Shown piece after piece: positions 1 through 8,481 of a stretch of DNA of 64,000 nt (the stretch's first letter is position 1; each line of letters opens with the position of its first letter). Source of the stretch: Nitrosomonas sp. GTDB lineage: Bacteria > Pseudomonadota > Gammaproteobacteria > Burkholderiales > Nitrosomonadaceae. The DNA lies in the NCBI GenBank assembly GCA_031316255.1, contig JALDQW010000001.1, positions 186,001 to 250,000 on the forward strand. Reading direction: 5' to 3'. The position numbers and the translations under genes were made by a program. Under the pieces are notes generated by a model, which was not told where the DNA came from, ran no database searches, and worked only from the letters and a program-made list of their open reading frames with translations.

Positions 1-700
1 CTTGATTATCACGCAGATCGGCAAAGGTTCGGATACCAAATCGTTTCAGAATGTCTTTCCTGACTTGCCATTCAATGCGCCAAACATTTTCAGCAATCCC
101 CCATAATTCAAAAAACCATGATTTGCCGCTTTGTTCCTCTATTTCAGCAATTTTGTCGTAAACTCTCAGCACAATATCGGATTTACCCAGCATGAAAGTC
201 TGATTCTTTCGTTTATTCCGATGCTTTGTATCTTTGTCGTTAAGTGATATAAAACTATCTTCATCAAAATCAATAACCGGCAAATGGTAATCAAAGCTAA
301 AATCAACACGTGAAAGCCCTTCTTGCCTAACAGCAATTAAGCCCAAACCTTTCGCCCATTGCATGAAGCGTTGGTGCAATGCAAACGCACCTTCACGCCA
401 TAACGCGAGACTGGAAAACTTGACGGAAAACGAAGGACTATTGAATTCACCGAATGAAACCTTGAAATCCGGGTTAGAAATTACAAAAGGAAATCCAGAT
501 GAACTGCCATAAGGTTGCAGTAGAAAATCAATACCACCAAGATTGATAACTTTGGGCTCAGAGCGTTTCAATTGACGCAAGGCTTCTTTTTCAATGGCCA
601 ACTGCTCAAAATTCAGGCTTGAATCATAGTTTTTGCGCAGGTAATACACACATTCTATGGTGTCAAAACCATACAGAAGGAATTTAGCAGTCTTCTTCAT
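1..700 (-). CDS. Replication-initiation-like protein, C-terminus cut by window edge
   Basis: About 233 codons are open from an ATG at 698-700 to the left edge, so the C-terminus is missing. The N-terminus reads MKKTAKFLLYGFDTIECVYY. Later come an SRVDFSFDYHLP segment, LRVYDKIAEIEEQSGKSW and WRIEWQVRKDILKRF. This order (acidic RVD strand, then an LRVYDK strand, then an aromatic RIE strand) resembles replication initiation factors of rolling-circle plasmids and filamentous phages; that family match is from memory and not certain. Its start overlaps the end of the upstream gene on the same strand by 17 bases, so the two are probably translated together. It suggests a mobile element continuing beyond the left edge. 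A conserved element protein without replication activity is the main alternative. Confidence 0.5.
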   Translation of the reverse strand, partial: MKKTAKFLLYGFDTIECVYYLRKNYDSSLNFEQLAIEKEALRQLKRSEPKVINLGGIDFLLQPYGSSSGFPFVISNPDFKVSFGEFNSPSFSVKFSSLALWREGAFALHQRFMQWAKGLGLIAVRQEGLSRVDFSFDYHLPVIDFDEDSFISLNDKDTKHRNKRKNQTFMLGKSDIVLRVYDKIAEIEEQSGKSWFFELWGIAENVWRIEWQVRKDILKRFGIRTFADLRDNQ

Positions 701-1091
701 CTTGGTGTCTCATGGGTCTAAGTACACAATAAGCCAGCAGGCTTGAAGGATGTTCATTGCCCAATTCTCTTTCAAGCTCTTCATAGTGTTTATTGACCGC
801 CTGCGCGTATTGACCATAAGAACCAGTATCAGGATAAACTCCCATGCCATCAATCACATCAATTTCGCAATCTTCTGGGGAATGGTCGTGTGTTAAAGAT
901 TTTTCCAGTTCTTCCAGTGCAGAATCGAGTAAGTCAGCCATGATGTCGGTACGCGTTTTGGTGGGAAACATATCGCACAAACCGGCAATACGTGCCGCAA
1001 TATGCACTGGCAATCGAATTGAGAATTGTCGCTGCGTTAGGCGCTTGTTATCTCGTTTTGTCCAAGAAGCTACTAAGTCACTTGCTTTCAT
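684..1091 (-). CDS. Small helical, possibly ribbon-helix-helix protein of a mobile element
   Basis: This 135-residue protein has a basic N-terminus (about residues 10-30, including KRLTQRQFSIRLP) followed by an amphipathic stretch with DIMADLLDSALEELEK. A short strand followed by helices in a small protein beside a replication-like gene fits a CopG/Arc-type regulator or partition accessory protein, but no clear family was recognised. The C-terminal half is acidic and ends in HQDEEDC. It overlaps the downstream replication-like gene by 17 bases, indicating one operon. No strong ribosome-binding site is visible before the ATG. Function is unknown; copy-number or transcription control of the element is an inference from context only. 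Confidence 0.6.
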   Translation of the reverse strand: MKASDLVASWTKRDNKRLTQRQFSIRLPVHIAARIAGLCDMFPTKTRTDIMADLLDSALEELEKSLTHDHSPEDCEIDVIDGMGVYPDTGSYGQYAQAVNKHYEELERELGNEHPSSLLAYCVLRPMRHQDEEDC

Positions 1092-1328
1092 TTCATAATC
1101 CCATAAAACTTATAAACATTTCATACACACTTCATTTGAATGTTATTGATATTGTTATACAAGATTCATGAAATGTCAAATTTGAACGTAGACAGTAACC
1201 TAAAGCGCTGCGCTGCCCCCGCTCACGCAGGTGCAGCCGCGCTAGCACGCAACTTTTAGCAAGTTATTAAGACAGGGAAGAAAGGCGGGAACAAAAGCGA
1301 GCTCAGCATTCACCAGAGGACAGGCTCT

Positions 1329-1407
1329 AATCCTGCTGCCCTCCGAAGCCCTGTCGTCACTCAAGCCGTAGTGAGAGCGACGCATGGCTCCGGAGGGCAG
1401 CAGGATT
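1329..1407. repeat. Long inverted repeat (17-bp perfect arms) with nested inner stem
   Basis: The arm AATCCTGCTGCCCTCCG at 1329-1345 is perfectly inverted at 1391-1407. After one mismatch four further pairs continue inward. The 35-base interior can itself pair (GTCG/CGAC and TCACT/AGTGA), giving a long cruciform-like structure. No T-run follows on either side, so it is not a typical terminator. It lies in the gene-free 1092-1591 interval, upstream of the replication-like operon. Just to its left, 1200-1255 is unusually GC-rich. A replication origin, recombination site or fossil element end are all possible. Confidence 0.75.
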
Positions 1408-1591
1408 CTAAAAACCGTAACGGAAAACTGTGGCTTTTGTTATTAAAAAATCATTAACTATTTTTCTGTAGCTATGATTTCAAAAATCTGTTAATTTTCC
1501 TATAGATGTATTTGTAGCCCCCCGTGTTACTTGAACGGGACTAACTGCTTCAAGCTTATTCAGTATCTTGCTTAATAAAGGTTTATAAAAG

Positions 1592-2338
1592 ATGAAGTTT
1601 GAGTATATTTTATCGATTCTAGCGCTGTTATTTACGCTGGCTGCTTGCGGAGGAAGCCCATCATCACCTATACACACTAATTCAGAAAACCACAAAATAG
1701 TAATACAAGATGAAGATGGCGGTGTCATCGTTATAGATATGAATCCAGAATCTATTAAAAAGCAGAGTTACGATAGAGACCTAACCGTGATCGATCAAAT
1801 CCTTGCGACACTAGAATTTGGAAATATCGTTTTTAACCCCCCCGAAAAAATGAATATTGATGAAACACGCCAAATCCAACTCTTACTGGGCATGAAAGAA
1901 ACAATCGAACAATTAAAGCAGATGATTGAAGAAAAAGGTATAAAAGATGGCGATAGAATTCGTGTTTCTGATCGAATGGAAGCTCGTTTGACCGGCTTAA
2001 ATTTTAATATTTTAGCTATAACGCCGGAAGAACAAGGTATCACACGAACAGAAATTACTAAGTGGAAATGGGAAATTAAACCAAAATCAGGAGGACAACA
2101 GGAGCTACATTTAACTCTAGCGGCATTGATAGATGTCTATGGAGAAACTACACGGAGATCTATTAGAGTTTTCGACAAAAAAATCGATGTCGAAGTAACT
2201 TTGAGTCAACGCATATATTTGTTTTTCAAAGACTACTTAATAGAAATATTGTTAGCAGCTGTACTGTTACCCGGAGGCCTTCTATGGTTTTTCTGGGACA
2301 ATTGGAATAAATCTAAATCTAAATCTCATGAGGTCTAG
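1592..2338 (+). CDS. Lipoprotein with C-terminal membrane anchor, unknown function
   Basis: The 248-residue product begins with a lipoprotein signal: a hydrophobic stretch ending in a lipobox LAAC with Cys at about residue 19, then GGSPSS. The body (about 25-205) is polar. Near the C-terminus IEILLAAVLLPGGLLWFFW (about 215-233) is a strong membrane segment, followed by a basic tail rich in KSKSK. A lipid anchor at one end and a membrane segment at the other would tie both ends to the membrane, with the middle in the periplasm. AAAGG at about 1577 is a weak ribosome-binding site. No family was recognised. The gene stands alone between mobile-element remnants. Confidence 0.75.
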   Translation: MKFEYILSILALLFTLAACGGSPSSPIHTNSENHKIVIQDEDGGVIVIDMNPESIKKQSYDRDLTVIDQILATLEFGNIVFNPPEKMNIDETRQIQLLLGMKETIEQLKQMIEEKGIKDGDRIRVSDRMEARLTGLNFNILAITPEEQGITRTEITKWKWEIKPKSGGQQELHLTLAALIDVYGETTRRSIRVFDKKIDVEVTLSQRIYLFFKDYLIEILLAAVLLPGGLLWFFWDNWNKSKSKSHEV

Positions 2339-2714
2339 CTGCTGAAACTTACAGGAATGTAGAACACACACGGCATTCCAAGTTTTTTTGTGACTCTAAA
2401 TTTGATTAAAAAGCTTCAAATACGAACTTGCATAATCCAGTGCCCAGATTTATCCGTTTTGGCGAGCCATACTTTTCTTGGACTTACCACTGATGACACT
2501 GATCGCCGGACTTTATGGTTGGGGGTCGGTGAGTCGAAAATTTCTCAGAGTAATCGAAAAAATCAGATTCAGCAGTATTTCCCGAATTCGTAACGTGACA
2601 GAATCGTAATATTGCTTTGCTGTTACGGGTCAACCCAATTCTGGATGCAGCAAACGCCAATATTTTTATGTGGCAAACTTGGCGTAACGATCAACCATGC
2701 ACCAAGCATCCATC
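2339..2714. other. Gene-free stretch, probably degenerate
   Basis: Only short open frames without ribosome-binding sites occur here (for example 2390-2593 and 2612-2824), and none resembles a known family. The stretch lies between the lipoprotein stop codon and the first IS21-type repeat cluster. I see no RNA gene or clear promoter in it. Confidence 0.5.
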
Positions 2715-3064
2715 TGATGCTGCTGCGTATTCCGGTGAGAATGAACAGTCATTCCGGTGTGTTGAACGCAAATTCCGGGAAACATGTCTCCTTACCAAAT
2801 AAGAGTAAGAAACAGCGAACATGAGAATTCATTATTGGGGATTCTTATCCTTAAGCCTCATAATAAACAGCTTCTGTAATCCCCGTAAACTCAAGGATGT
2901 TTGCTAAGCAAACACCCGAAGGGTTTATCCTTGAATTTATGGGGATGGAAGAAAAAATATTTTTTGAGGCTAACCGGAATGGTTGTTCAGTTATGCCAGA
3001 ATACGTGTTCATTTAAAACCAGAATGGCTGTTCAACTTTAGTCGGAATATGCAGCTACTGCCCA
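2715..3064. mobile_element. IS21-end-derived MITE or internally deleted IS21-family element
   Basis: Two clusters of subterminal repeats face each other. The left cluster (about 2721-2785) contains GCTGCGTATTCCGG, GAACAGTCATTCCGG and GTTGAACGCAAATTCCGG. The right cluster (about 2975-3058), read on the other strand, contains GCTGCATATTCCG, GAACAGCCATTCTGG and GAACAACCATTCCGG. Several tandem copies of a motif at each end in inverted orientation is typical of IS21-family ends. No istA or istB sequence lies between them; the roughly 180-base interior holds only a folded structure. Outer limits (TG at 2715 and CA at 3064) are estimates, and no clear target duplication was found. It is either a MITE moved in trans or the scar of a large internal deletion. 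Confidence 0.6.
2851..2973. repeat. Nested inverted repeats forming a multi-stem fold inside the MITE
   Basis: Three stems are nested. The outer stem pairs TTAAGCCTCA (2851-2860) with TGAGGCTAA (2965-2973). The middle 20-bp stem pairs 2879-2898 (ATCCCCGTAAACTCAAGGAT) with 2927-2946, differing only at two positions that would still pair as G-U in RNA. The inner hairpin is GTTTGCTAAGCAAAC at 2899-2913. G-U-tolerant mismatches hint at selection on RNA rather than DNA, though this is weak evidence from a single copy. Confidence 0.7.
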
Positions 3065-3588
3065 AAGTGATCTTCCAGTCTATTTAAGAAGCTTGACAGG
3101 AACGGGACAGTTACACAGCGAAATTACACAGCATCGATGAAAATACTTGATCTATGGCAAAACCAATATCTGGCACCGACATGGATATAAATCATCCCAT
3201 AACAAACTATATACTCTATTTGGAGCAAAACTTGATGTATCCCAAACAAATTGATTCACCAGTTACCACGACTCCCTTTTCAACTAACAAGGCTTCTATA
3301 TCACGATACTTAAATTAAACAGATGATGGAGCCACACGGTGTATTGAATGATTTCTGGTCGAAATCAATGTCGTTTGTATAGGGTCGCTGAATTTTTCAT
3401 TCTACTATTATCACTCAAGTACAATTAACTTGGCAGCAACAAAATTTAAGCTGAATACGTGAATTACCTGGTCAATTTTCGATCGGTGTCAACATCCCCA
3501 TATGAAATATTATTCAAAACTGATAATCAGCTCAGATACGATAAAGAGAGTCGCTTCCCTTTTCCCGTAAATAGTTACAAATTTTTGT
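3065..3588. other. AT-rich gene-free stretch
   Basis: No open frame of convincing size, RNA gene or repeat was recognised in this roughly 520-base stretch between the MITE and the tetR promoter. Confidence 0.5.
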
Positions 3589-3617
3589 TTGACAAAATAG
3601 ACGACCGGTCGTATTAT
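3589..3617 (+). promoter_or_regulatory. tetR promoter with operator inside the spacer
   Basis: TTGACA at 3589-3594 and TATTAT at 3612-3617 are separated by 17 bases. The spacer contains the 12-base palindrome ACGACCGGTCGT (3601-3612). A repressor bound there would cover the promoter, so autorepression by the adjacent TetR protein is the natural reading. The same core recurs at 4296-4305 before the next gene. The expected transcription start is at or next to the ATG at 3624. Confidence 0.8.
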
Positions 3618-3623
3618 TAATTT

Positions 3624-4220
3624 ATGCGTAAATCAATGAAAAAAGATATCAACAAGGATAATTTACTGAATCAAGGTGTTATGATGTTGATGGATCAGGG
3701 ATATCATGGCACCGGTCTACAGAAAGTACTTGATGCAGTCAATATTCCCAAGGGTTCATTTTATAGTTACTTTGAAAGCAAGGAGCGTTTCGGTGCTGAA
3801 GTGATTCAGCATTATATCGATCCGTTTCTTGAGCAATTAGCTGCACATTTAAAAAATTCAAATACAAATGCACTAGAAGCGATACAGCGCTATTTTGATG
3901 AATTGATCGCAGAGCTGGAGAGTAAAGACTTCATGGGTGGTTGTTTGTTGGGCAATTTAATGGGTGAAATTGGCGACACAAGCGATATTTGCCAAAAGTC
4001 ATTGCAGACCGCGGTTAACCGTTATCGAGATCTGCTCCAATCAGGTCTGGAAAAGGCTCAGGATCAGGGTGCTGTCAGAAAAGACAAGCCCGCCAGGGAC
4101 ATGGCGGATCTTTTAATCAATACTTGGCAGGGCGCTTTACTCAGAGCCAAGATAGAGAAAACCTCAGATCCTTTGTTGCAGTGCTGTCAGGCGTTGCTGG
4201 GTGATTTTTTTAGAGCATGA
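3624..4220 (+). CDS. TetR/AcrR-family transcriptional repressor
   Basis: The N-terminal helix-turn-helix (about 20-60) includes GYHGTGLQKVLDAVNIPKGS and FYSYFESKE, the hallmark of TetR proteins. The C-terminal ligand domain has GGCLLGNLMGE, seen in the NemR/AcuR-like branch that responds to reactive electrophiles or acrylate-like compounds; the ligand here is unknown. The palindromic operator overlaps its own promoter and another copy precedes the DUF4242 gene, so the two genes probably form one regulon. The first ATG almost coincides with the predicted transcription start, so the message is either leaderless or starts at the ATG at 3636 (MKKDINKDN). Length (198 residues) is normal for the family. 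Confidence 0.85.
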   Translation: MRKSMKKDINKDNLLNQGVMMLMDQGYHGTGLQKVLDAVNIPKGSFYSYFESKERFGAEVIQHYIDPFLEQLAAHLKNSNTNALEAIQRYFDELIAELESKDFMGGCLLGNLMGEIGDTSDICQKSLQTAVNRYRDLLQSGLEKAQDQGAVRKDKPARDMADLLINTWQGALLRAKIEKTSDPLLQCCQALLGDFFRA

Positions 4221-4295
4221 TATAGCTCGATTTTCGTTAAGACTTCATAACTAAACAAAAGATCAAGTATGTTTAAGAATCGTCTTTTGTAAAGA

Positions 4296-4305
4296 CGACC
4301 GGTCG
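4296..4305. promoter_or_regulatory. Second TetR-type operator
   Basis: CGACCGGTCG, a perfect 10-base palindrome, matches the core of the operator in the tetR promoter. It lies 22 bases upstream of the DUF4242 start codon, placed to block transcription of that gene. Confidence 0.75.
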
Positions 4306-4327
4306 CTTTTTTATAAGGAGAAAACAA

Positions 4328-4603
4328 ATGCCAAAATATATTATAGAACGCAATATTACCGGCGCAGGCTTGTTAACTACTGCAGATTTGCAGGCAATTT
4401 CACAAAAATCATGCGGTATTTTGAATCAGATGGGGCCAAGCGTGCAATGGCTGGAAAGCTTTGTTACCGATGACAAGGTGTATTGTGTCTACATTGCACC
4501 TGATGAGGCCGCTATCCGCGCACATGCGGAACAAGGCGAGTTTCCTGCTGACAGAATATCCCGCATCAAAACGGTAATCGATCCGACTACAGCGGAACAA
4601 TGA
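4328..4603 (+). CDS. DUF4242 family small protein (possible nickel-binding fold)
   Basis: The 91-residue product starts MPKYIIERNITGAG and contains VQWLESFVTDDKVYCVYIAP and DEAAIRAHAEQGEFPADRI, the pattern of DUF4242 ferredoxin-like small proteins. Some members are described as nickel-binding; the role of this one is unknown. The ribosome-binding site AAGGAG lies at 4315-4320. A TetR operator sits immediately upstream, so expression is probably released by the ligand of the neighbouring repressor. Such genes often sit in stress or detoxification groups (inference). The TPR gene downstream could be in the same transcript, but 247 bases separate them. Confidence 0.75.
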   Translation: MPKYIIERNITGAGLLTTADLQAISQKSCGILNQMGPSVQWLESFVTDDKVYCVYIAPDEAAIRAHAEQGEFPADRISRIKTVIDPTTAEQ

Positions 4604-4850
4604 ATTAACAATCTGTTCAAGAATTCACTAATTGGTTGGTTCTACTGTGTTAAAAATGGTCTCAGAATACTCATTTATGACGTATAAACTGCGTTTTCTC
4701 GCCCATTTTAGCTTTCCACTATATCCATTAACCAAAATCTTGAACAGGTTTTAAGTGCTTTTCCAATCACGGCTGAAATGAATCTGCGGTTGCCGTATCA
4801 AGTGTTCCGCGGGTTTATCAGAAACCGCTTTATTTATCAAGGAGCGTATC

Positions 4851-6497
4851 ATGCAATTCAGAACATTCATTTACCTGGCTGGAATACTTTTGATTGTAGC
4901 AATGTCGGCGGGTTTATTTGCGGCGACATCAGGCGATCAAATTAAACCAAAATTGCAAAACCTGGGCGCGCATACATTTCCTGTCAATACAAAAAACAAA
5001 GAAGCACAATTTTTCATTAACCAAGGCGTCAATCTGACCTACGGCTTTAACCATGCCGAAGCGAGCCGGGCATTTCGCGAAGCTGCACGGCTTGATCCAA
5101 CGCTTGCAATGGCTTATTGGGGACAAGCGCTGGTACTTGGACCCAATATCAATGCTCCGATGAATCCTGATGATGAGCCCCTAGCGAAAAAACTGATCAA
5201 TCAAGCCAAATCTCTTGCAGAATATGCGACACCCAGGGAACTGGCGCTAATTCAGGCACTTGAACTGCGTTATACAGGCAATCCGGAGCAGCGGTCAGAA
5301 AACGATAAAGCATATGCTCAAGCCATGCTAGCCGTTCATCAGCAGTATCCTGATGATCCGGATATCGCAATGCTCTATGTAGAATCGGTTATGGATCTGC
5401 GCCCCTGGAGCTATTGGATGCCTGATGGGAAGCCATACGCCGGTACAGCTGAGATAGTGGCGTTAACTGAAAAGGTTTTGCAGCTTCACCCAAATCACCC
5501 TGCAGCATTGCATCTATATATACACCTGATGGAGCCGACATCAACGCCGGAGAAAGCTGAAAAGGCAGCTGATACATTGCTCACTTTGATGCCAGAAGCT
5601 GGCCATATGGTGCATATGTCGTCACATATTTATCATCGGGTCGGACGGTATGCAGACGCGGTCAGAAGCAACCAGCTTGCCGTGGCTGCCGATGAAGACT
5701 ATATCAGGCAAAGCCAGGCCGAGGGATTGTATACAATCGGCTATTATCCGCACAATATACATTTTTTATGGTTTTCCGCAACAGCAGGTGGACAAAGCCA
5801 AATGGCCATTGAATCCGCATTAAAACTGGCCGAAAAAATCGACGATACTACTCTGGAAGAATACCCATTCACAGCCGTGTTTCGTATGGTTCCCTATTGG
5901 ACATACGCTCGTTTCGGGCTGTGGGATAAAGTACTGGAAGAACCTGCGCCTCCTGCTGCCAACGCCTTTCTGAGAGGCACCTGGCACTATGTGCGTGGCC
6001 TGGCGTTTGTCGCATCCGGTCAACTCGAACAGGCACAGGAATCCCTGCAGGCAGTGCAAACTATTTTGCGGGACGAAAAACTCGACGGCCCACTATTTTC
6101 TAAAAACACACCGCGAACAATTTTAAAAATCGCTCCTGAAGTTCTGGCAGGTGAAATAGCGTCAGCACAGGGAAAATTCGATTCCGCTGTTGCGCATCTT
6201 GAAAAGGCGGTGCATTTGGAAGATGCGCTGGTTTATACAGAACCTGCCGAGTGGCATTTTTCGCCCCGGTTGGCGTTGGGCGCAATTTTGCTGGAAGCCG
6301 GACGCGCCGTGGAAGCAGAAACGGTGTACTGGGACGATTTACGTCACAGACGGGAAAATGGCTGGGCCTTATTCGGTTTAATGCAGTCACTGCGTGCGCA
6401 ACAGAAAACACAAGATGCAGAATTAGTCGAGGCGCGCTTCAAAAAAGCCTGGTCTCAGGCTGATGTAACACTAACTGCATCACGCTTTGGCCGATAA
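4851..6497 (+). CDS. Exported TPR-repeat protein
   Basis: The 548-residue protein begins with a signal sequence (hydrophobic about 8-25, likely cleavage near FAA-TSG), so it is exported. Tetratricopeptide-like helices follow: HAEASRAFREAARLDPTLAM (about 67-86), HPNHPAALHLYIHLME (about 215-230) and AQGKFDSAVAHLEKAVHLED further on. Conserved histidines occur in EAGHMVHMSSHIYHRVGRY. This layout matches a family of exported bacterial TPR proteins without assigned function; they are assumed to be protein-binding scaffolds. The ribosome-binding site AAGGAG is at 4839-4844. It ends 56 bases before the IS256-type element, which therefore did not interrupt it. Confidence 0.75.
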   Translation: MQFRTFIYLAGILLIVAMSAGLFAATSGDQIKPKLQNLGAHTFPVNTKNKEAQFFINQGVNLTYGFNHAEASRAFREAARLDPTLAMAYWGQALVLGPNINAPMNPDDEPLAKKLINQAKSLAEYATPRELALIQALELRYTGNPEQRSENDKAYAQAMLAVHQQYPDDPDIAMLYVESVMDLRPWSYWMPDGKPYAGTAEIVALTEKVLQLHPNHPAALHLYIHLMEPTSTPEKAEKAADTLLTLMPEAGHMVHMSSHIYHRVGRYADAVRSNQLAVAADEDYIRQSQAEGLYTIGYYPHNIHFLWFSATAGGQSQMAIESALKLAEKIDDTTLEEYPFTAVFRMVPYWTYARFGLWDKVLEEPAPPAANAFLRGTWHYVRGLAFVASGQLEQAQESLQAVQTILRDEKLDGPLFSKNTPRTILKIAPEVLAGEIASAQGKFDSAVAHLEKAVHLEDALVYTEPAEWHFSPRLALGAILLEAGRAVEAETVYWDDLRHRRENGWALFGLMQSLRAQQKTQDAELVEARFKKAWSQADVTLTASRFGR

Positions 6498-6553
6498 AAC
6501 GATGATAAGTCATGTCCGCGAAAGTATCATAGGTTTTGTGGGCGAGCTTTCAC

Positions 6554-7963
6554 GAGGGTGTTCAAAATTCTGTGTCAGTTTGCCAATCACCTAACGCGCT
6601 TCGCTTGTTGACCACTGAAACCGGTGACCGATCGACACAATTCGTGTCGATACGCTAACCAGTTTCAGCGGTGACATAAAAATCTGTATTAAATTCATAA
6701 ATCCAACGCCGCATCCAAACGACCCTCAAAATATATCGCTAACTGGGATAATGTCAAATTCCAGTTCTGTATCGGCATCGTCCATTTCTTGCTGGCATTT
6801 TTAATTCCGACATACAGTAGCTTTAGTAGACTGTTTTCATTCGGAAATCCACCTTTGGTTTTTGTCAGTTTGCGAAATTGGCGATGTACGGCCTCAATGG
6901 TGTTGGTTGTATAAATCACACGGCGTATCGGTTCAGGATATTTGAAGTATACCGATAAATTTTCCCATTTGTTGCGCCAGGATTGAATCACGATGGGATA
7001 CTGTTTTCCCCATTTGGCTTCCAATGCATCAAGCGCATCTTCAGCTGCATCAATGGTCGGCGCTTTGTATACCGGTTTCAGGTCAGCCATGAATGCTTTT
7101 TGATTTTTTGACGCCACATATTTCATCGAATTGCGGATTTGATGAATAATGCATAACTGAACCTCGGTTTCTGGAAAAATACTGTTGATTGCCTCAGGAA
7201 AACCCACGAGTCCATCAACGGCGGCAATAAGGATATCCTGTACGCCACGGTTATTTAAATCTGTCAGTACGGAAAGCCAAAACCGGGCGCCTTCGCTTTC
7301 CGATACATACAACCCTAGTACTTCCTTCTTTCCTTCAATGTTTAAGCCAAGTACGGTATAAACTGCCTTGCTGACATACCGGCCATCGTCTTTCACTTTG
7401 TGATGTATGGCATCCAGCCACACGAACGGATAGTGACTATCCAATGGCCGTTGCTGCCATTCCCTAAGCTCCGGAATAAGCTTGTCAGTGACTGCACTGA
7501 TCGTCGCCGATGAAACGTCAATGCCGTATATCTCGGCAATATGCCCAGAGATATCCTGATAGCTGGAGCCCAACGCAAATAACGATAGAATTTTGCGTTC
7601 GATTTCATCGGTAAGATGAGTCTGATGCTTTTTAACCAACTGAGGTTCAAATGTACCGTTGCGGTCTCTGGGTGTTTCCAGTTGAAAACTACCTGATGCT
7701 GATTTTACAGTCTTTGGCGTCGTGCCATTCTTCCGGTTCTGTTCATCCCCGGATTTGATATGCTGTTCAAGTTCCGCCGCCAATGCAGCTTCAGTGAGTT
7801 GTTTGATCAATGGCGTTAATATGCCATCTTTTCCATTCAAATTCCGCCCCGCTTTCAAGGATTCCAAGGCTTCTTCAAAATCAAATTGCACTGTAGTCTT
7901 GTTCATTCGTCACTCCTATAAAATTTAATACTAAAGGAATGACACAGAATTTCTAATACTCCC
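6554..7963 (-). mobile_element. Complete IS256-family insertion sequence (1410 bp)
   Basis: Aligned 24-base ends are GAGGGTGTTCAAAATTC... on the left and, read from the other strand, GGGAGTATTAGAAATTC... on the right; both end in AAATTCTGTGTCA. The flanks carry an identical 8-base duplication GCTTTCAC (6546-6553 and 7964-7971). Intact transposase, recognisable ends and an exact duplication indicate a fairly recent and probably functional insertion. Between the transposase stop and the left end lie nested inverted repeats: ATCGACAC/GTGTCGAT at 6631-6651 inside CTGAAAC/GTTTCAG at 6615-6668, which may end transcription. Confidence 0.92.
6695..7906 (-). CDS. IS256-family (Mutator-type) transposase
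   Basis: This 403-residue transposase has the three acidic residues expected of the family in order: Asp in FVWLDAIHHKV, Asp in LIAAVDGLVGFPEAI, and Glu in TTNTIEAVHRQFRKLTKTKG. The CIIHQIRNS motif between the second and third is also typical. Length is normal (about 400). It fills nearly the whole element. No frameshift or internal stop is present, so it should be active. Confidence 0.95.
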   Translation of the reverse strand: MNKTTVQFDFEEALESLKAGRNLNGKDGILTPLIKQLTEAALAAELEQHIKSGDEQNRKNGTTPKTVKSASGSFQLETPRDRNGTFEPQLVKKHQTHLTDEIERKILSLFALGSSYQDISGHIAEIYGIDVSSATISAVTDKLIPELREWQQRPLDSHYPFVWLDAIHHKVKDDGRYVSKAVYTVLGLNIEGKKEVLGLYVSESEGARFWLSVLTDLNNRGVQDILIAAVDGLVGFPEAINSIFPETEVQLCIIHQIRNSMKYVASKNQKAFMADLKPVYKAPTIDAAEDALDALEAKWGKQYPIVIQSWRNKWENLSVYFKYPEPIRRVIYTTNTIEAVHRQFRKLTKTKGGFPNENSLLKLLYVGIKNASKKWTMPIQNWNLTLSQLAIYFEGRLDAALDL

Positions 7964-8076
7964 GCTTTCACTGAGGTAACGCAGCCTCCCATGAGCGAAT
8001 GATAATGGCACTTATCGGATGATGTGGCGCTTATGCAAAGCCACGTCATCCAACACGTTACAAATGTATCGATTAA

Positions 8077-8481
8077 TTATTCTTCATCTTCTTCGTCAAT
8101 AGCTTCACCGGCATCGTCAATGGCTTCATCAATGGCTTCACCGGCATCATCAATGGCATCATCGATGGTCTCTCCGGCATCATCAGCGGCATCTTCAATG
8201 GCATCGGCTGCTTCATCAATTGTTTCTTCTGAACTTTCAGCAGCTTCTGATACAGCATCGGATGTCGCATCATATGCATCAGAAACAGCTTCAGATGTTG
8301 ATTCTACAGCGTCTGATATAAGTTCAGCCGCATCGGAGGCCGCCTCTTTAGTTGCCTCAACTGCCTCAGATGCAAATTCACTGACATCTTCTGCTACTTT
8401 ACTTGCAGTCTCTTGAGCCTTTTCGCAACCAAAAAACAGCAATACTGCGGAAATTAAAAGCACATAAAAAAATTTTTTCAT
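8077..8481 (-). CDS. Acidic Ala-rich lipoprotein with 11-residue repeats
   Basis: The 134-residue product has a lipoprotein signal ending in LLFFGC (Cys at about 19). The rest is almost entirely Ala, Glu, Asp, Ser and Ile in a regular helical pattern. Near the C-terminus DDAGETIDDAI, DDAGEAIDEAI and DDAGEAIDEED are three 11-residue repeats, corresponding to 33-base DNA repeats around 8090-8200. Period-11 amphipathic helices are seen in LEA-like stress proteins and other surface-lying helices; that function is only suggested here. GGAGG stands 6-10 bases before the ATG (8486-8490). A serine-rich frame on the opposite strand is a shadow of the repeats. The gene lies between two insertion sequences. 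Confidence 0.8.
   Translation of the reverse strand: MKKFFYVLLISAVLLFFGCEKAQETASKVAEDVSEFASEAVEATKEAASDAAELISDAVESTSEAVSDAYDATSDAVSEAAESSEETIDEAADAIEDAADDAGETIDDAIDDAGEAIDEAIDDAGEAIDEEDEE

Noticed and set aside
8024..8416. 130-residue Ser/Ala-rich frame on the plus strand
   Set aside because: It is the antisense shadow of the acidic repeat lipoprotein, which has a signal sequence and a strong ribosome-binding site.
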